Assembly: GCF_010726765.1 (NCBI RefSeq)
Contig: NZ_AP022601.1
Span: 1,550,001 to 1,614,000, forward strand
Length of the DNA: 64,000 nucleotides
Origin: Mycobacterium gallinarum
GTDB lineage: Bacteria; Actinomycetota; Actinomycetes; Mycobacteriales; Mycobacteriaceae
Direction of reading: 5' to 3'
The notes below the pieces were generated by a model. The model searched no databases, had not been told where the DNA came from, and worked only from the letters and a program-made list of their open reading frames with translations. This document shows, in pieces, positions 52,067 through 60,723 of this stretch (its first letter is position 1; the number at the start of each line of letters is the position of its first letter). The position numbers were made by a program, and so were the translations under genes.

Positions 52067-52690
52067 CTACGGAGTCGGCGGCGCAGGCGCCGGTGCGGGC
52101 GTAGGCGCAGCGGGAGGCGCGGGAGCCGTAACCGGCGGCGGTGGATCACCAGGAGCCGGCGGCGGTGCCGCGGGCATCTGCTGCGCCGGATTCGCCGAGA
52201 GTCCCGGCGGCGGGGTGGCGTTGGCATTCATCGGCCGCTGCGTCAGCAGGAGCAGAGCGTCCTTACCACTCACCTCCTGCGTCTGAACGGCGTGCCAGAG
52301 GTCGCGGAGGTAAGAACCGCCGGTGCTGGGTTGTGGGGCCATGCTGGTGCCCGGCGGCAGATTCTCGGGGCTCGCTAGGTGCGGGACCTCCGCGGGCGGT
52401 GCGGCATCGCTCGGGACGGGAGCGGCGGCCGGCGCGGCTTCGATCCCAGGTGCAGCAGGAGCGGGGGCAGCCGCCGGCACGAGGGGCGCCGGCGCAGCGA
52501 CAGGCTGAGCCGGCGGCGACGCAGGCACAGGACCCGGCACAACGGGTCCGACAACTGCGGGGGGCGCGGGAGGCGGGACGGGAACGCCGGGGTCGGCTTG
52601 CGCCGTCGTCGCTCCTCCCAGCAGCGCAGCGAGCGTTCCCACGCCCGCGACGGCCACTGTCGCGGCCCTCACCTCGATGTCGATTCGCAC
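52067..52690 (-). CDS. Pro/Ala-rich exported protein
   Basis: The 207-residue protein has a signal peptide (residues 1-32, with AVAGVGTLAALLGGATTAQA before DPG) and then long stretches of Pro and Ala. A short folded-looking segment, SYLRDLWHAVQTQEVSGKDALLLLTQRPM, lies in the middle. It is likely a secreted or wall-associated mycobacterial protein. GTG 52690 gives the signal peptide. An upstream promoter is visible (TTGACG and TTAGAC). Function unknown. Confidence 0.72.
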   Translation of the reverse strand: MRIDIEVRAATVAVAGVGTLAALLGGATTAQADPGVPVPPPAPPAVVGPVVPGPVPASPPAQPVAAPAPLVPAAAPAPAAPGIEAAPAAAPVPSDAAPPAEVPHLASPENLPPGTSMAPQPSTGGSYLRDLWHAVQTQEVSGKDALLLLTQRPMNANATPPPGLSANPAQQMPAAPPPAPGDPPPPVTAPAPPAAPTPAPAPAPPTP

Positions 52691-52723
52691 CGGAGCCCCC
52701 TTCCGCAAGCTGGACCGAATCCC

Positions 52724-52753
52724 GTCTAACGAATGCTTCAGTTTGACCGTCAA
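52724..52753 (-). promoter_or_regulatory. Promoter of the Pro/Ala-rich protein gene
   Basis: On the minus strand, TTGACG (52753-52748) and TTAGAC (52729-52724) have an 18-bp spacer. The -35 sits in a palindrome, TTTGAC-C-GTCAAA (52742-52754), that might be an operator. The predicted 5' leader is about 30 nt. Confidence 0.45.
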
Positions 52754-52806
52754 AATTGTTACACCTGGGTCCCGAGTGAACAACCGGTCAAGAATCGGCG
52801 GGCTGT

Positions 52807-52820
52807 GGGAACACGTTCTA
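52807..52820. promoter_or_regulatory. KstR-like site GGGAACACGTTCTA upstream of the P450
   Basis: Seven of the eight fixed positions of TNNAACNNGTTNNA match (the first T is G). It is 77 bp upstream of the CYP125-type start, which fits since CYP125 is a KstR target in M. tuberculosis. Confidence 0.6.
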
Positions 52821-52897
52821 CTTCGGAGTATCTGTAACCGGCCGCAGCGGGCCCCAACTGTGGTGTAGCAATGGATTGCCGGCCTAGACAACGTCAT

Positions 52898-54166
52898 ATG
52901 AGCAACGCTGAGGATTTCCTGATGCCATCTCCGAACCTTCCGCCCGGATTCGACTTCACCGATCCCGACATCTACGCGGAGAGGCTGCCGGTCGACGAGC
53001 TCGCCCACATGCGGAAGGTGGCCCCGATCTGGTGGCAGAAGCAGGAACGGGGCAACCTCGCGTTCGGCGACGACGGGTTCTGGGTGGTGACCAAGCACAA
53101 GGACGTCAAGGAGGTGTCGCGGCGCAGCGACGTCTTCTCCTCCAACAAGAAGACCGCCCTGCCCCGGTACCGCGACGAGGCCGATCCGGCGTCGTTGGAA
53201 GCCGGCAAGGTCGTGCTGCTCAATCAGGACGCGCCGCATCACACCCACTTGCGCAAGATCATCTCGCGGGCTTTCACTCCGCGGGCCATCGAGTCGCTGC
53301 GCGACGAGCTGCGTGTGCGGGCGCACGACATCGCCAAGCGGGCCGCGGCCGAGGGATCCGGCGATTTCGTCGAGCAGGTGTCGTGCGAACTTCCACTGCA
53401 GGCGATCGCCGGCCTGATGGGCGTCCCCCAGGAAGACCGCATGAAGCTGTTCGACTGGTCCAACCAGATGGTCGGCGACCAGGATCCCGAATACACCAGA
53501 AACGACCCGACGGCCGCATCGGTCGAACTGATCATGTACGGCATGCAGATGGCGGCCGAGCGTAGCAAGAACCCCGGTGACGACCTCGTCACCAAGTTGG
53601 TGCAGGCCGACGTCGAAGGCCACAAGCTCACCGACGACGAGTTCGGCTTCTTCGTGATCCTGTTGGCGGTGGCTGGCAACGAGACCACCCGCAACTCGAT
53701 AACCCAGGGCATGATGGCGTTCACCGAATTCCCGGACCAGTGGGAGCTTTTCAAGCGGGAACGGCCCTCGACGGCGGCCGACGAGATCGTCCGCTGGGCG
53801 ACGCCGGTCACCTCCTTCCAGCGCACCGCGCTCGAGGACACCGAGCTGGGCGGCGTCGAGATCAAGAAGGACGACCGGGTGGTGATGTTCTACCGATCGG
53901 CCAACTTCGACGAGGAAGTGTTCGAGGACCCCTACTCCTTCAACATCCTGCGAGATCCCAACCCGCACGTCGGCTTCGGCGGCACCGGCGCCCACTACTG
54001 CGTCGGCGCGAACCTGGCCCGGATGACCATCGACCTGATCTTCAACGCCATCGCCGACGAAATGCCGAACCTCAGACCGATTTCGGCGCCCGAACGACTA
54101 CGGTCCGGCTGGCTCAACGGCATCAAGCATTGGCAGGTCGACTACACCGGCGCAGGGGCTACCTGA
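52898..54166 (+). CDS. Cytochrome P450, CYP125 family (steroid C26/27 hydroxylase)
   Basis: CYP125 oxidises the terminal side-chain carbon of cholesterol or cholestenone. The 422-residue protein has the characteristic N terminus SPNLPPGFDFTDPDIYAERLP, the I-helix AGNETTRNSI, the ExxR pair in EIVRWATP, and the haem-ligand Cys368 in FGGTGAHYCVGANLAR. Identity to M. tuberculosis CYP125A1 looks high by eye, but this copy lacks the igr operon neighbours, so it may be a paralogue. ATG 52898 follows a -10-like TAGACA by 7 bases, suggesting leaderless expression. MPSPNLPP at 52922 is an alternative start. Confidence 0.9.
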   Translation: MSNAEDFLMPSPNLPPGFDFTDPDIYAERLPVDELAHMRKVAPIWWQKQERGNLAFGDDGFWVVTKHKDVKEVSRRSDVFSSNKKTALPRYRDEADPASLEAGKVVLLNQDAPHHTHLRKIISRAFTPRAIESLRDELRVRAHDIAKRAAAEGSGDFVEQVSCELPLQAIAGLMGVPQEDRMKLFDWSNQMVGDQDPEYTRNDPTAASVELIMYGMQMAAERSKNPGDDLVTKLVQADVEGHKLTDDEFGFFVILLAVAGNETTRNSITQGMMAFTEFPDQWELFKRERPSTAADEIVRWATPVTSFQRTALEDTELGGVEIKKDDRVVMFYRSANFDEEVFEDPYSFNILRDPNPHVGFGGTGAHYCVGANLARMTIDLIFNAIADEMPNLRPISAPERLRSGWLNGIKHWQVDYTGAGAT

Positions 54167-54458
54167 CCGGATAGTCGACCAGCGAACGCCAATAGTCCTC
54201 GGGGATCTCGACGTTCGACCGCATGGCGATGGCGAGTCCGGCCGCCATGGCGATACCGAGCAGGCCCAGCCACAGACCTGCCAGCGCGATGACGACCCAC
54301 GCGATCGCGGTGACCGTCGGCCATGGTGAAAGCAGCACCAGCAGTGGGGCGAAGAAGAACCCGGTGCCGATGTACCACGACGAACCGGCCCGATCGGAGA
54401 TCAGCACGACGTGCAGCCACCTCGGGATCGGGCGGTCGACGGACGGTGCGGTCCGCAT
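54159..54458 (-). CDS. Small membrane protein
   Basis: The 99-residue protein has two strongly hydrophobic segments (about 32-53 and 55-77) after a basic N terminus, PIPRWLHVVLISDRAG. ATG 54458 is preceded by gaggaga, fixing the start over the ATG at 54488. The C terminus ends DYWRSLVDYPVR. Its stop overlaps the P450 stop region by 8 bp. No family is recognised. Confidence 0.6.
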   Translation of the reverse strand: MRTAPSVDRPIPRWLHVVLISDRAGSSWYIGTGFFFAPLLVLLSPWPTVTAIAWVVIALAGLWLGLLGIAMAAGLAIAMRSNVEIPEDYWRSLVDYPVR

Positions 54459-54518
54459 GATCGTTCTCCTCTGCTCGACTGTCACCATTGACACTCCCCG
54501 ACCCGGGTAAGCGGCGCA

Positions 54519-54535
54519 ATTACCTGACGAGTAAT
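54519..54535. promoter_or_regulatory. Palindrome ATTAC-N7-GTAAT
   Basis: A perfect 5-bp inverted repeat lies in the 111-bp gap between the small membrane protein and the XRE regulator. It is a possible XRE operator controlling both; support is symmetry only. Confidence 0.35.
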
Positions 54536-54569
54536 CGCCATGGGTGCGTCGGTGCGCGACACTGGGCCG

Positions 54570-55346
54570 ATGACGACCGCCGCTGTGCACACGCCGCCGT
54601 TCGGCACGATGATGCGCGATTGGCGGCAGCGCCGGCGGCTGAGCCAGCTCGACCTGGCGATCGAGGCGGACGTGTCCGCGCGCCACGTCAGCTTCATCGA
54701 GACCGGTCGCTCGAGTCCGAGCCGGGCGATGGTGTTGCGCCTCGCCGAGGTGCTCGACGTTCCGCTTCGCGAACAGAACCAGTTGTTGATGGCCGCCGGA
54801 CTCGCCCCGGTCTACAGCGAGCGATCCCTGCACGATCCGGACATGGCCGCCGTCCGCGACGGCGTCGAACGGGTGCTCAGCGCATACGACCCATTTCCCT
54901 GCGTCGTCGTTGACCGGGGTTGGCAGATCGTCCATGCGAACGCGGGTGCCGGTCTGCTGCTCGAGGGCGTGGCGCCGAGTCTGCTCGAGCAGCCGAACGC
55001 GCTTCGCATCTCGCTGCATCCCGACGGGCTCGCACCGCGCATCCGCAACCTCGCGCAGTGGCGCCACCACGTCATCGAGCGGCTTCGCCGCGAGGCCGCG
55101 GTGAGTGGGTCGAGCGACCTGTCAGTGCTGCTGGCCGAAATCGAGGCCTTTCCAGGCGGATTCGACGCAACTCGCGATCTCGGCGGTGTCGCGGTGCCGT
55201 TGGAGCTCTACACCCCGCAGGGGCAGCTGCTCACCTTCCTGTCCACGGTGACGACATTCGGCACGGCGCTGGACCTGACGGCAGCCGAACTGTCCATCGA
55301 GGCGTTTCTGCCCGCCGACGAGGCGACCGCCGCCGCGCTGAGGTGA
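54570..55346 (+). CDS. XRE-family regulator with MmyB-like ligand domain
   Basis: The 258-residue protein has an N-terminal XRE helix-turn-helix, MRDWRQRRRLSQLDLAIEADVSARHVSFIETG, and a C-terminal MmyB-like (PAS-type) domain with PFPCVVVDRGWQIVHANAGAGLLL and LYTPQGQLLTFLSTVTTFGTA. MmyB-type regulators bind fatty acids. ATG 54570 is preferred over 54540. It is divergent from the small membrane protein, which it may regulate. Confidence 0.85.
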   Translation: MTTAAVHTPPFGTMMRDWRQRRRLSQLDLAIEADVSARHVSFIETGRSSPSRAMVLRLAEVLDVPLREQNQLLMAAGLAPVYSERSLHDPDMAAVRDGVERVLSAYDPFPCVVVDRGWQIVHANAGAGLLLEGVAPSLLEQPNALRISLHPDGLAPRIRNLAQWRHHVIERLRREAAVSGSSDLSVLLAEIEAFPGGFDATRDLGGVAVPLELYTPQGQLLTFLSTVTTFGTALDLTAAELSIEAFLPADEATAAALR

Positions 55347-55388
55347 AATGCACATGGCGGACCGTCAACCGCAATAGAGTCATCCGAC

Positions 55389-55811
55389 ATGGACAATCGA
55401 CTTGTCGCGACGGTCGCCGTTGTGCTCGCAGCCGCAGCAGCAGGGTGCTCAGCGCCGCCGACCGCACTCGGCGGCACCACCGCGAAGGTGACCATCGACG
55501 GCAAGAACGCCGCCGACGCGCAAGCGGTGGTGTGCACCCAGACTGGGTGGATGTGGAACATCAAGACCCCCGGTGAGCCGACGAAACTGACGGCGTTCCT
55601 GAACAGCGAGGGCGGCGACGTCACGGTCCAATCCGTCGATTTCCGCGATCTCGGCGGGTTCACCGGCACGTTCTGGGACGGCCGTGTCGGCAAAGCCGAG
55701 GTGACCGGCCAGGGCGGAAAATTCACGATCACCGGCGAGGCCGACGGTTCGTTCAAGGACAACCCGAGCAACGCTGTGACGGCGACGTTCCGTATCGAAG
55801 CCAGCTGCTGA
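55389..55811 (+). CDS. Lipoprotein, LpqH/19-kDa-antigen-like
   Basis: The 140-residue protein has a lipoprotein signal (lipobox AAGC with Cys20) followed by a beta-rich domain, DITVDGKNA-like VTIDGKNAADAQAVVC and VKSVDFRDLGGFTG-like motif QSVDFRDLGGFTGTFW. The mature part has Cys residues in VVCTQ and a terminal SC that may bond. LpqH-type lipoproteins are surface antigens in mycobacteria. The start ATG is 42 bp after the XRE regulator. Confidence 0.75.
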   Translation: MDNRLVATVAVVLAAAAAGCSAPPTALGGTTAKVTIDGKNAADAQAVVCTQTGWMWNIKTPGEPTKLTAFLNSEGGDVTVQSVDFRDLGGFTGTFWDGRVGKAEVTGQGGKFTITGEADGSFKDNPSNAVTATFRIEASC

Positions 55812-55813
55812 AC

Positions 55814-56191
55814 GTGGTGGTACACCCCTTCCGCGCGGCCATCGAAGCCAGAGATCTCGACGCTGCCGTCGCGTTGGTTCGCGAGGACGTGGTCTTTCGT
55901 AGCCCTGTCGTCTTCACCCCGTACGAAGGGCGGGAGGCCCTGAGGCAGATCCTCGCCGCGGTCATCGACGTTTTCGAGGATTTCCGCTACACCCGTGAGA
56001 TCGGTGCCGACGGTGCGGCCGACCATGCTCTGGTGTTCGAGGCCAGGGTCGGCGACAAACAGGTGCAAGGCTGCGACTTCATCCACGTCGACGCCGACGG
56101 TGCGATCGACGAGTTCACCGTCATGGTGCGGCCCTTGCAAGCGATGCTCGCGCTCGCTGAGGCGATGAAGGTGCGACTCGCCGCCGGATAG
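55814..56191 (+). CDS. SnoaL/NTF2-like protein
   Basis: The 125-residue protein has a small NTF2-like fold: FRAAIEARDLDAAVALVREDVVFRSP, YEGREALRQIL, and FIHVDADGAIDEFTVMVRP. This is the single-domain version of the fold that occurs 26 times in the giant protein. GTG 55814 is 2 bp after the lipoprotein stop, so the two are probably co-translated. Such proteins bind or isomerise small hydrophobic compounds. Confidence 0.75.
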   Translation: MVVHPFRAAIEARDLDAAVALVREDVVFRSPVVFTPYEGREALRQILAAVIDVFEDFRYTREIGADGAADHALVFEARVGDKQVQGCDFIHVDADGAIDEFTVMVRPLQAMLALAEAMKVRLAAG

Positions 56192-56196
56192 GTCAC

Positions 56197-56243
56197 TGGT
56201 CTGACCACTTGACCTCTGGCCACTTGCCTGGCACTGTGTCGGT
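56197..56243 (+). promoter_or_regulatory. FadR-type operator and leaderless promoter
   Basis: TGGTCTGACCA (56197-56207) is a perfect FadR-class GntR operator. TTGACC (56209-56214) and CACTGT (56232-56237) follow with a 17-bp spacer, and ATG 56244 lies 7 bases after. This fits autorepression by the downstream GntR protein. Confidence 0.7.
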
Positions 56244-56966
56244 ATGGCCCTTCAACCGGTGAACCGCCGCTCGGTGCCCGAGGACGTGTTCGAACAGATC
56301 GTCGCCGAGGTGCTCAGCGGCGAAATGCAGCCCGGGGAATCGCTGCCCAGTGAGCGCAGGCTCGCGGAGGTGCTCGGGGTTTCGCGGCCCGCCGTGCGCG
56401 AGGCGCTCAAGCGACTCACCGCAACAGGTCTGATCGAGGTGCGTCAGGGCGACGCCACCACGGTGCGCGATTTCCGTCGCCACGCCGGCCTCGACCTGCT
56501 GCCCCGCCTGCTCATCCGTGCGGGCGAACTCGATGTGTCCGTCGTGCGCAGCATTCTGGAGACCCGCTTGCACAACGGACCCAAGGTCGCCGAACTCGCC
56601 GCCCTGCGGCGTACTCCCGAACTCGCCGGAATACTCGATGAGGCGTTGCTTGCCCTGGCCGCCGAGACCGACCCCGTCGAGCGGCAACGGTGCGCGCTGA
56701 CGTTCTGGGATCACATCGTCGACGGCGCGGACTCGATCGCACTCCGGTTGATGTACAACACGCTTCGCGCAACCTACGAGCCCGCGCTACCTGCCCTTGC
56801 CGCGGTCATGGCCGACGAGGTGGGCCGCCCGCAGGTCTACCGCGAATTGGCCGATGCGATCGCCGCCGGCGATTCTGCGCGGGCCAGACAAGCCGCACAC
56901 GACCTACTCGAACCCGCGACGACCTCGCTCCTGTCCGCCCTCGATGACCTCAAGGACCAATCATGA
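56244..56966 (+). CDS. GntR family regulator, FadR/FCD-type
   Basis: The 240-residue protein has a GntR winged helix (residues 8-78: [44 protein letters not shown]) and a helical FCD ligand domain with [10 protein letters not shown] and [20 protein letters not shown] FadR-type operator lies just upstream. Its stop overlaps the fatty-acid-hydroxylase start (ATGA), so it probably regulates its own operon in response to a fatty acid or lipid signal. Confidence 0.88.
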   Translation: MALQPVNRRSVPEDVFEQIVAEVLSGEMQPGESLPSERRLAEVLGVSRPAVREALKRLTATGLIEVRQGDATTVRDFRRHAGLDLLPRLLIRAGELDVSVVRSILETRLHNGPKVAELAALRRTPELAGILDEALLALAAETDPVERQRCALTFWDHIVDGADSIALRLMYNTLRATYEPALPALAAVMADEVGRPQVYRELADAIAAGDSARARQAAHDLLEPATTSLLSALDDLKDQS

Positions 56967-57637
56967 CCACCGCCGCCGCACGTACCGCACGCAAGAAGAT
57001 GACGCTTCGCGACGCCGCCCGACAGTTCGTCAAGTACCCCTCCCCCTGGATGATTGGCACCGTCCTCGTCGTCGCGGTGGCCGCGCGGGTCATCGTCGGC
57101 GACTGGCAGCTCACTGACGCGGTCGTACCCCTGGCGATCGTGGCGGTGTTCCCATTCTTCGAGTGGATGATCCACGTGTTCATCCTGCACTGGCGCCCGA
57201 AACGGGTGGGCCGGCTGACGATCGACCCGCTGCTGTCCAGGGAGCACCGCGCCCACCACGTGGATCCGCGCAGCCTTCCCCTGATCTTCATCCCCTGGAA
57301 ATCACTTGCGACATGGGTACTTCCGCTCGCAATCGGAACTGCTCTGCTGGCGTTCCCCCGGCTCGGGATGGGCCTGACATTCCTGGTGTGCATCGCAGTG
57401 GCCGGCCTGGTTTACGAGTGGACCCATTACCTGATCCATACCGACTACAAGCCCAAAACCGCTGTCTATCGGTCGATTTGGCGCAATCATCGCAATCACC
57501 ACTACAAGAACGAACACTATTGGTTCACGGTCACCAGTTCCGGCACCGCAGACCGCGTGCTGCAGACGTACCCGGACCCGGCCGCGGTGGAGAACTCACC
57601 GACGGTGAAGAACCTGCACGCCGACGTACCGGCGTAG
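56963..57637 (+). CDS. Sterol desaturase/fatty acid hydroxylase family protein
   Basis: The 224-residue membrane protein carries the diiron His motifs of the family: [23 protein letters not shown], and [15 protein letters not shown], interleaved with four or so hydrophobic segments. Such enzymes hydroxylate or desaturate sterols, carotenoids or fatty acids in the membrane. The FadR-type regulator upstream and the shared ATGA suggest control by lipid availability. The stop lies inside a hairpin shared with the convergent ldt gene. Confidence 0.85.
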   Translation: MTTAAARTARKKMTLRDAARQFVKYPSPWMIGTVLVVAVAARVIVGDWQLTDAVVPLAIVAVFPFFEWMIHVFILHWRPKRVGRLTIDPLLSREHRAHHVDPRSLPLIFIPWKSLATWVLPLAIGTALLAFPRLGMGLTFLVCIAVAGLVYEWTHYLIHTDYKPKTAVYRSIWRNHRNHHYKNEHYWFTVTSSGTADRVLQTYPDPAAVENSPTVKNLHADVPA

Positions 57638-57651
57638 CGAAACGCTACGCC
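57631..57651. terminator. Bidirectional hairpin covering two stop codons
   Basis: GGCGTAGCG-AAA-CGCTACGCC is a perfect 9-bp stem with a 3-base loop. Both TAG stops of the convergent genes lie in its arms (57635-57637 and 57647-57645). It may end both transcripts. Confidence 0.7.
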
Positions 57652-58382
57652 TCCACGATGATCGGGTCGCCGATCCGAACCAAGTTGTAGTACCAGTCCG
57701 CGTTGTCCGGGCTGAGGTTGATGCAACCGTGGCTGACATTCTCATAGCCCTGGGAACCGGTCGACCACGGCGCGCCGTGCACGTAGACACCGCCCCACGT
57801 GACACGCACCGCGTCGTAGACGGTGAGCTTGTAGCCCTCCGGATCGTCCAGCGGGATGCCGATCGTGCGCGAATCCATGATCACGACCGACTGCTTCTCG
57901 AGTGCGGTGAAGTTTCCGGTCGGTGTCGCGAACCCGTACTTGCCCATCGACGCGGGCATTTCACGCCACACCTCACCGTCCACGCTGACGGTGAACGTGT
58001 GATTGCTGATGCTGGCCACCCCGACCGTGGTCGACCCGGTCTGGAAATTCGCCTTCACGCCACCGACGGACAACGCGATCGTGCTGTGCGCCGGCCAGAA
58101 CTCCGTCGGATTCCATTGCATGACATGGTCATCGAGCCAGCTGAAGTCTCCGGCAGGCGTGTCCGTCGACGTGATCTCGAGGCTCCGCTCCGCCGCCGCG
58201 CGATCCGCGATGCGCCCCGCGAAGGTCACGGTGACCGGATGCGCCACACCGACTGTCGTACCGGACGGCGAGATGCTGACCACGTCAGTCGGAGTGGAGA
58301 CACCGGCGGACACGGTCGCAACGGGGCCTGACAGGGCGGCAACCATGACCGCGATCACGGCCACGAATCGAAGCTTCAGCAC
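57645..58382 (-). CDS. L,D-transpeptidase, LdtA (LdtMt1)-like
   Basis: The 245-residue exported protein makes 3-3 cross-links in peptidoglycan. A signal peptide (residues 1-26) precedes an immunoglobulin-like domain (SPSGTTVGVAHPVTVTFAG) and a YkuD catalytic domain with HGAPWS and the nucleophile Cys220 in SHGCINLS. It resembles Rv0116c (LdtA) across both domains, and 245 residues matches it in length. No Rv0116c neighbours are seen. The 58383-58505 gap upstream holds no clear signal. Confidence 0.9.
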   Translation of the reverse strand: MLKLRFVAVIAVMVAALSGPVATVSAGVSTPTDVVSISPSGTTVGVAHPVTVTFAGRIADRAAAERSLEITSTDTPAGDFSWLDDHVMQWNPTEFWPAHSTIALSVGGVKANFQTGSTTVGVASISNHTFTVSVDGEVWREMPASMGKYGFATPTGNFTALEKQSVVIMDSRTIGIPLDDPEGYKLTVYDAVRVTWGGVYVHGAPWSTGSQGYENVSHGCINLSPDNADWYYNLVRIGDPIIVEA

Positions 58383-58505
58383 ACATTCATCCTAGTTCGT
58401 CCGGGAGAGTCAGCGAGGTAGCCGCAAGTCCCACAGGCCGCCGCATGTCGTCACCAATATTGTTTTCCATGTCGACAGATCATCGAATCCGCCGCTCAGA
58501 ACGTT

Positions 58506-59123
58506 TCAAGCGGCATCGATTCGCGCGGGTGAAGCGAGCCGGTTCACTGCCAGCAACGCATAGCCTGCGGCGAGCACGCAGCCACCCAGCACACTGACGT
58601 TGAGCAGCACCGTAGCCACGCCGACGCTGGCGGGATCCAGGAAATAGTAAGGCGCGCGGCGGCCGACCTCGTTGAGAATCGCGACAGCCACAACGACATA
58701 GAGCGCGGGATACGCCAGCCAGGCCACCGGATGCCACCAGTTCACCCGTCCATGCCCACGCCCGACGAGCAGCCAGTCGCTGAGCGCCAGGACCGGCACC
58801 ACGACGTGCAGCAGGAAGTTCGCGACCGTGTAACCCATGCTCCGTTCCGTCAACAGCAGGTTCCACACGACGCCGGCGATCAAGACGTAAAGCACCACTG
58901 CTCCGCGGAACCCCACCCGGGCGTCGGCGCGTGGGGAGACCAGAGTCCACAGGTAGTACGCCGCGGCAAGGATGTTGACCTGATAGGTGAAGGTGATCAG
59001 CCGCCACGTCACGCCAGAACGCGAGGAATACTCGACGACCACCATCGCGATGAGCACCGCGGCCACGATCGAGACACGCAGCACCAGACGCAGAAACGCG
59101 GGACCGGTGACAGATGCCGTCAC
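58506..59123 (-). CDS. Pr6Pr-family membrane protein
   Basis: The 205-residue protein has six hydrophobic helices, with the Pr6Pr (FAR-17a/AIG1-like) pattern FTYQVNILAAAYYLW, GVVWNLLLTERS and NFLLHVVVPVLALSDWLLVGRG. Such proteins have no known reaction in bacteria; the eukaryotic relatives hydrolyse fatty acid esters of hydroxy fatty acids. The start GTG 59123 overlaps the upstream stop (GTGA). Confidence 0.75.
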   Translation of the reverse strand: MTASVTGPAFLRLVLRVSIVAAVLIAMVVVEYSSRSGVTWRLITFTYQVNILAAAYYLWTLVSPRADARVGFRGAVVLYVLIAGVVWNLLLTERSMGYTVANFLLHVVVPVLALSDWLLVGRGHGRVNWWHPVAWLAYPALYVVVAVAILNEVGRRAPYYFLDPASVGVATVLLNVSVLGGCVLAAGYALLAVNRLASPARIDAA

Positions 59124-60499
59124 TGAGGCGGCAGCAGCGGCGGCGCCTCCGGTGGCGGCGCGGGGGCGTCGGGCGGCACTGCGGCGGCTTCGGGCAGCGG
59201 CGCGGGCGGAGCGCCCGGTGCCGGAGGTACCCCGGCGGCGGCGGGCGCGGGTGCCTGTGGTGCGGCGGCCTCGTCGTTCCCACCGATGTTCGACAGCCGA
59301 TCCCTGATCCGGGTCAGCAGACCTGGGCGCTGCTGCACCGGCGTCGGCTGCGCGGGGACCAGGCCCGGTGCGGGCGGCAGCGCTTCGATCGGGGCGACGG
59401 GCGGGGGCAACACCGGAGCCTCCGGAACAGTGGCGTCGATCGGGGCCGCCGACGGCATGCCGTCGACCGGCTGCATCTCGGGAATGTCGGCGGGGGCGGC
59501 CTCGGGCGGAGCCACCTCGACGGGTGGCGCTTCCGGCGGAGGCAGGGGCGCCGGTGCGATCGGAATCGGGACGGCCACACTCGGCGCGGCCGGAAGGGCG
59601 GCACGGACGGCGGCCGACGCGACGTCAGGGTTCGTCTTGGCCGCGGGCTGTGGCTCCGGCGCAGCGATGTCCCGCTCGGGCGTCACCTCGAGGCTGACGG
59701 CCACGGACACCGAGACGACGAAGGTCACTGCACCGGCCACCAGCATGGCCAGCGGGCCGGTCGTACCGAGCTGCCTGCGGCGCTCCCTCGGGGCCCGCTC
59801 AGCCACCTGGCCGATCTTGATGACCTCCGCGTTGTGCGCTGACGCCAGCGCGGCGCCCCTGGCCAGTGCGAGCTCGGATTCGGCCGGAACGAACACCGGA
59901 ACTCCCAAGATGTCCTCGAGTCGGGGCACGACGCCGTGGAGTTCACTCCCCGAACCGACGACGACCAACGCCTCGGGGCGCCAGTCCGCCCTCGTGAAGA
60001 CGGCACTCAACCAGCGAAGCAAGGCCTCTTCGGTGTCGATCGCATGGTTGACGGCAGTCTGCACGGCGCCCTCGCCCGAATGAACGATCAGCGTGATCAC
60101 CGTTTCGGGCTCGATCACACACACCGCGGTCACTTCGTATCCGATGACCTCGGCGATTCCCCATGCCAGGGCTTCCGTCGCTTCGGGTAGCCGGATGGGT
60201 ACGACGTTGTCAAAACCGCGGTCGTTCAAGGACTTCAACAGCAGTGAGGCCTCCGCGTCGGCCCCGTCACTCCACGTCACACCGATCGAGTGCAGGCGCT
60301 GACCACGGGTTGCCGCGATCGCCTCGGTCCGCAGCACGGCGGCGGCCGCCTTCTCCGAGGTGTCGAACGGCGTCGCATGCCGGCCGGAAACGATTTCGAA
60401 GGCTTCACGGTCGACTGTCGAACCGTCGGCGTCCTGCCCTTCGACGAGCACGAGACCGACGGCGGACGGCGTCACCGATAAGCCGAGTACGGCGTCCAT
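59120..60499 (-). CDS. Actin-like-fold Pro/Ala-rich protein, DUF7159-type
   Basis: The 459-residue protein begins with an actin/Hsp70-like nucleotide-fold region (VLGLSVTPSAVGLVLVEGQ, TAVCVIEPETVITLIV, LVVVGSGSELHGVVP), has one transmembrane helix (about 240-262), and then a long Pro/Ala-rich tail, likely extracytoplasmic. This matches mycobacterial proteins such as Rv2264c/Rv0312, annotated as DUF7159. ATG 60499 follows gaagggtggt. An ATG at 60520 is an alternative. Function unknown. Confidence 0.72.
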   Translation of the reverse strand: MDAVLGLSVTPSAVGLVLVEGQDADGSTVDREAFEIVSGRHATPFDTSEKAAAAVLRTEAIAATRGQRLHSIGVTWSDGADAEASLLLKSLNDRGFDNVVPIRLPEATEALAWGIAEVIGYEVTAVCVIEPETVITLIVHSGEGAVQTAVNHAIDTEEALLRWLSAVFTRADWRPEALVVVGSGSELHGVVPRLEDILGVPVFVPAESELALARGAALASAHNAEVIKIGQVAERAPRERRRQLGTTGPLAMLVAGAVTFVVSVSVAVSLEVTPERDIAAPEPQPAAKTNPDVASAAVRAALPAAPSVAVPIPIAPAPLPPPEAPPVEVAPPEAAPADIPEMQPVDGMPSAAPIDATVPEAPVLPPPVAPIEALPPAPGLVPAQPTPVQQRPGLLTRIRDRLSNIGGNDEAAAPQAPAPAAAGVPPAPGAPPAPLPEAAAVPPDAPAPPPEAPPLLPPQ

Positions 60500-60723
60500 A
60501 CCACCCTTCCGGACGTCCATCTGTTCGGGGTGACCTTACCCGCGCCGGGGTGAGCTGGCTCACCGGGCGGGGGTCCCGGCGGCTGCGCGGATGCCTTCAC
60601 AGCTGTTCGTAGGTGTGCTGTGCCGACGAAAGGCACTGCATGTTCGCGACTGTGGCTTTGCCCGCGCGCCTGGCTCTTTCGATTGGTCGGCCCGATTGGG
60701 TCCAGGATGGCAGGGTGACGCCC

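Noticed and set aside
52067..53995. Reading the Pro/Ala-rich gene as a 642-residue protein starting inside CYP125
   Set aside because: The extension is antisense to a clear P450 gene, and a signal peptide starts at 52690.
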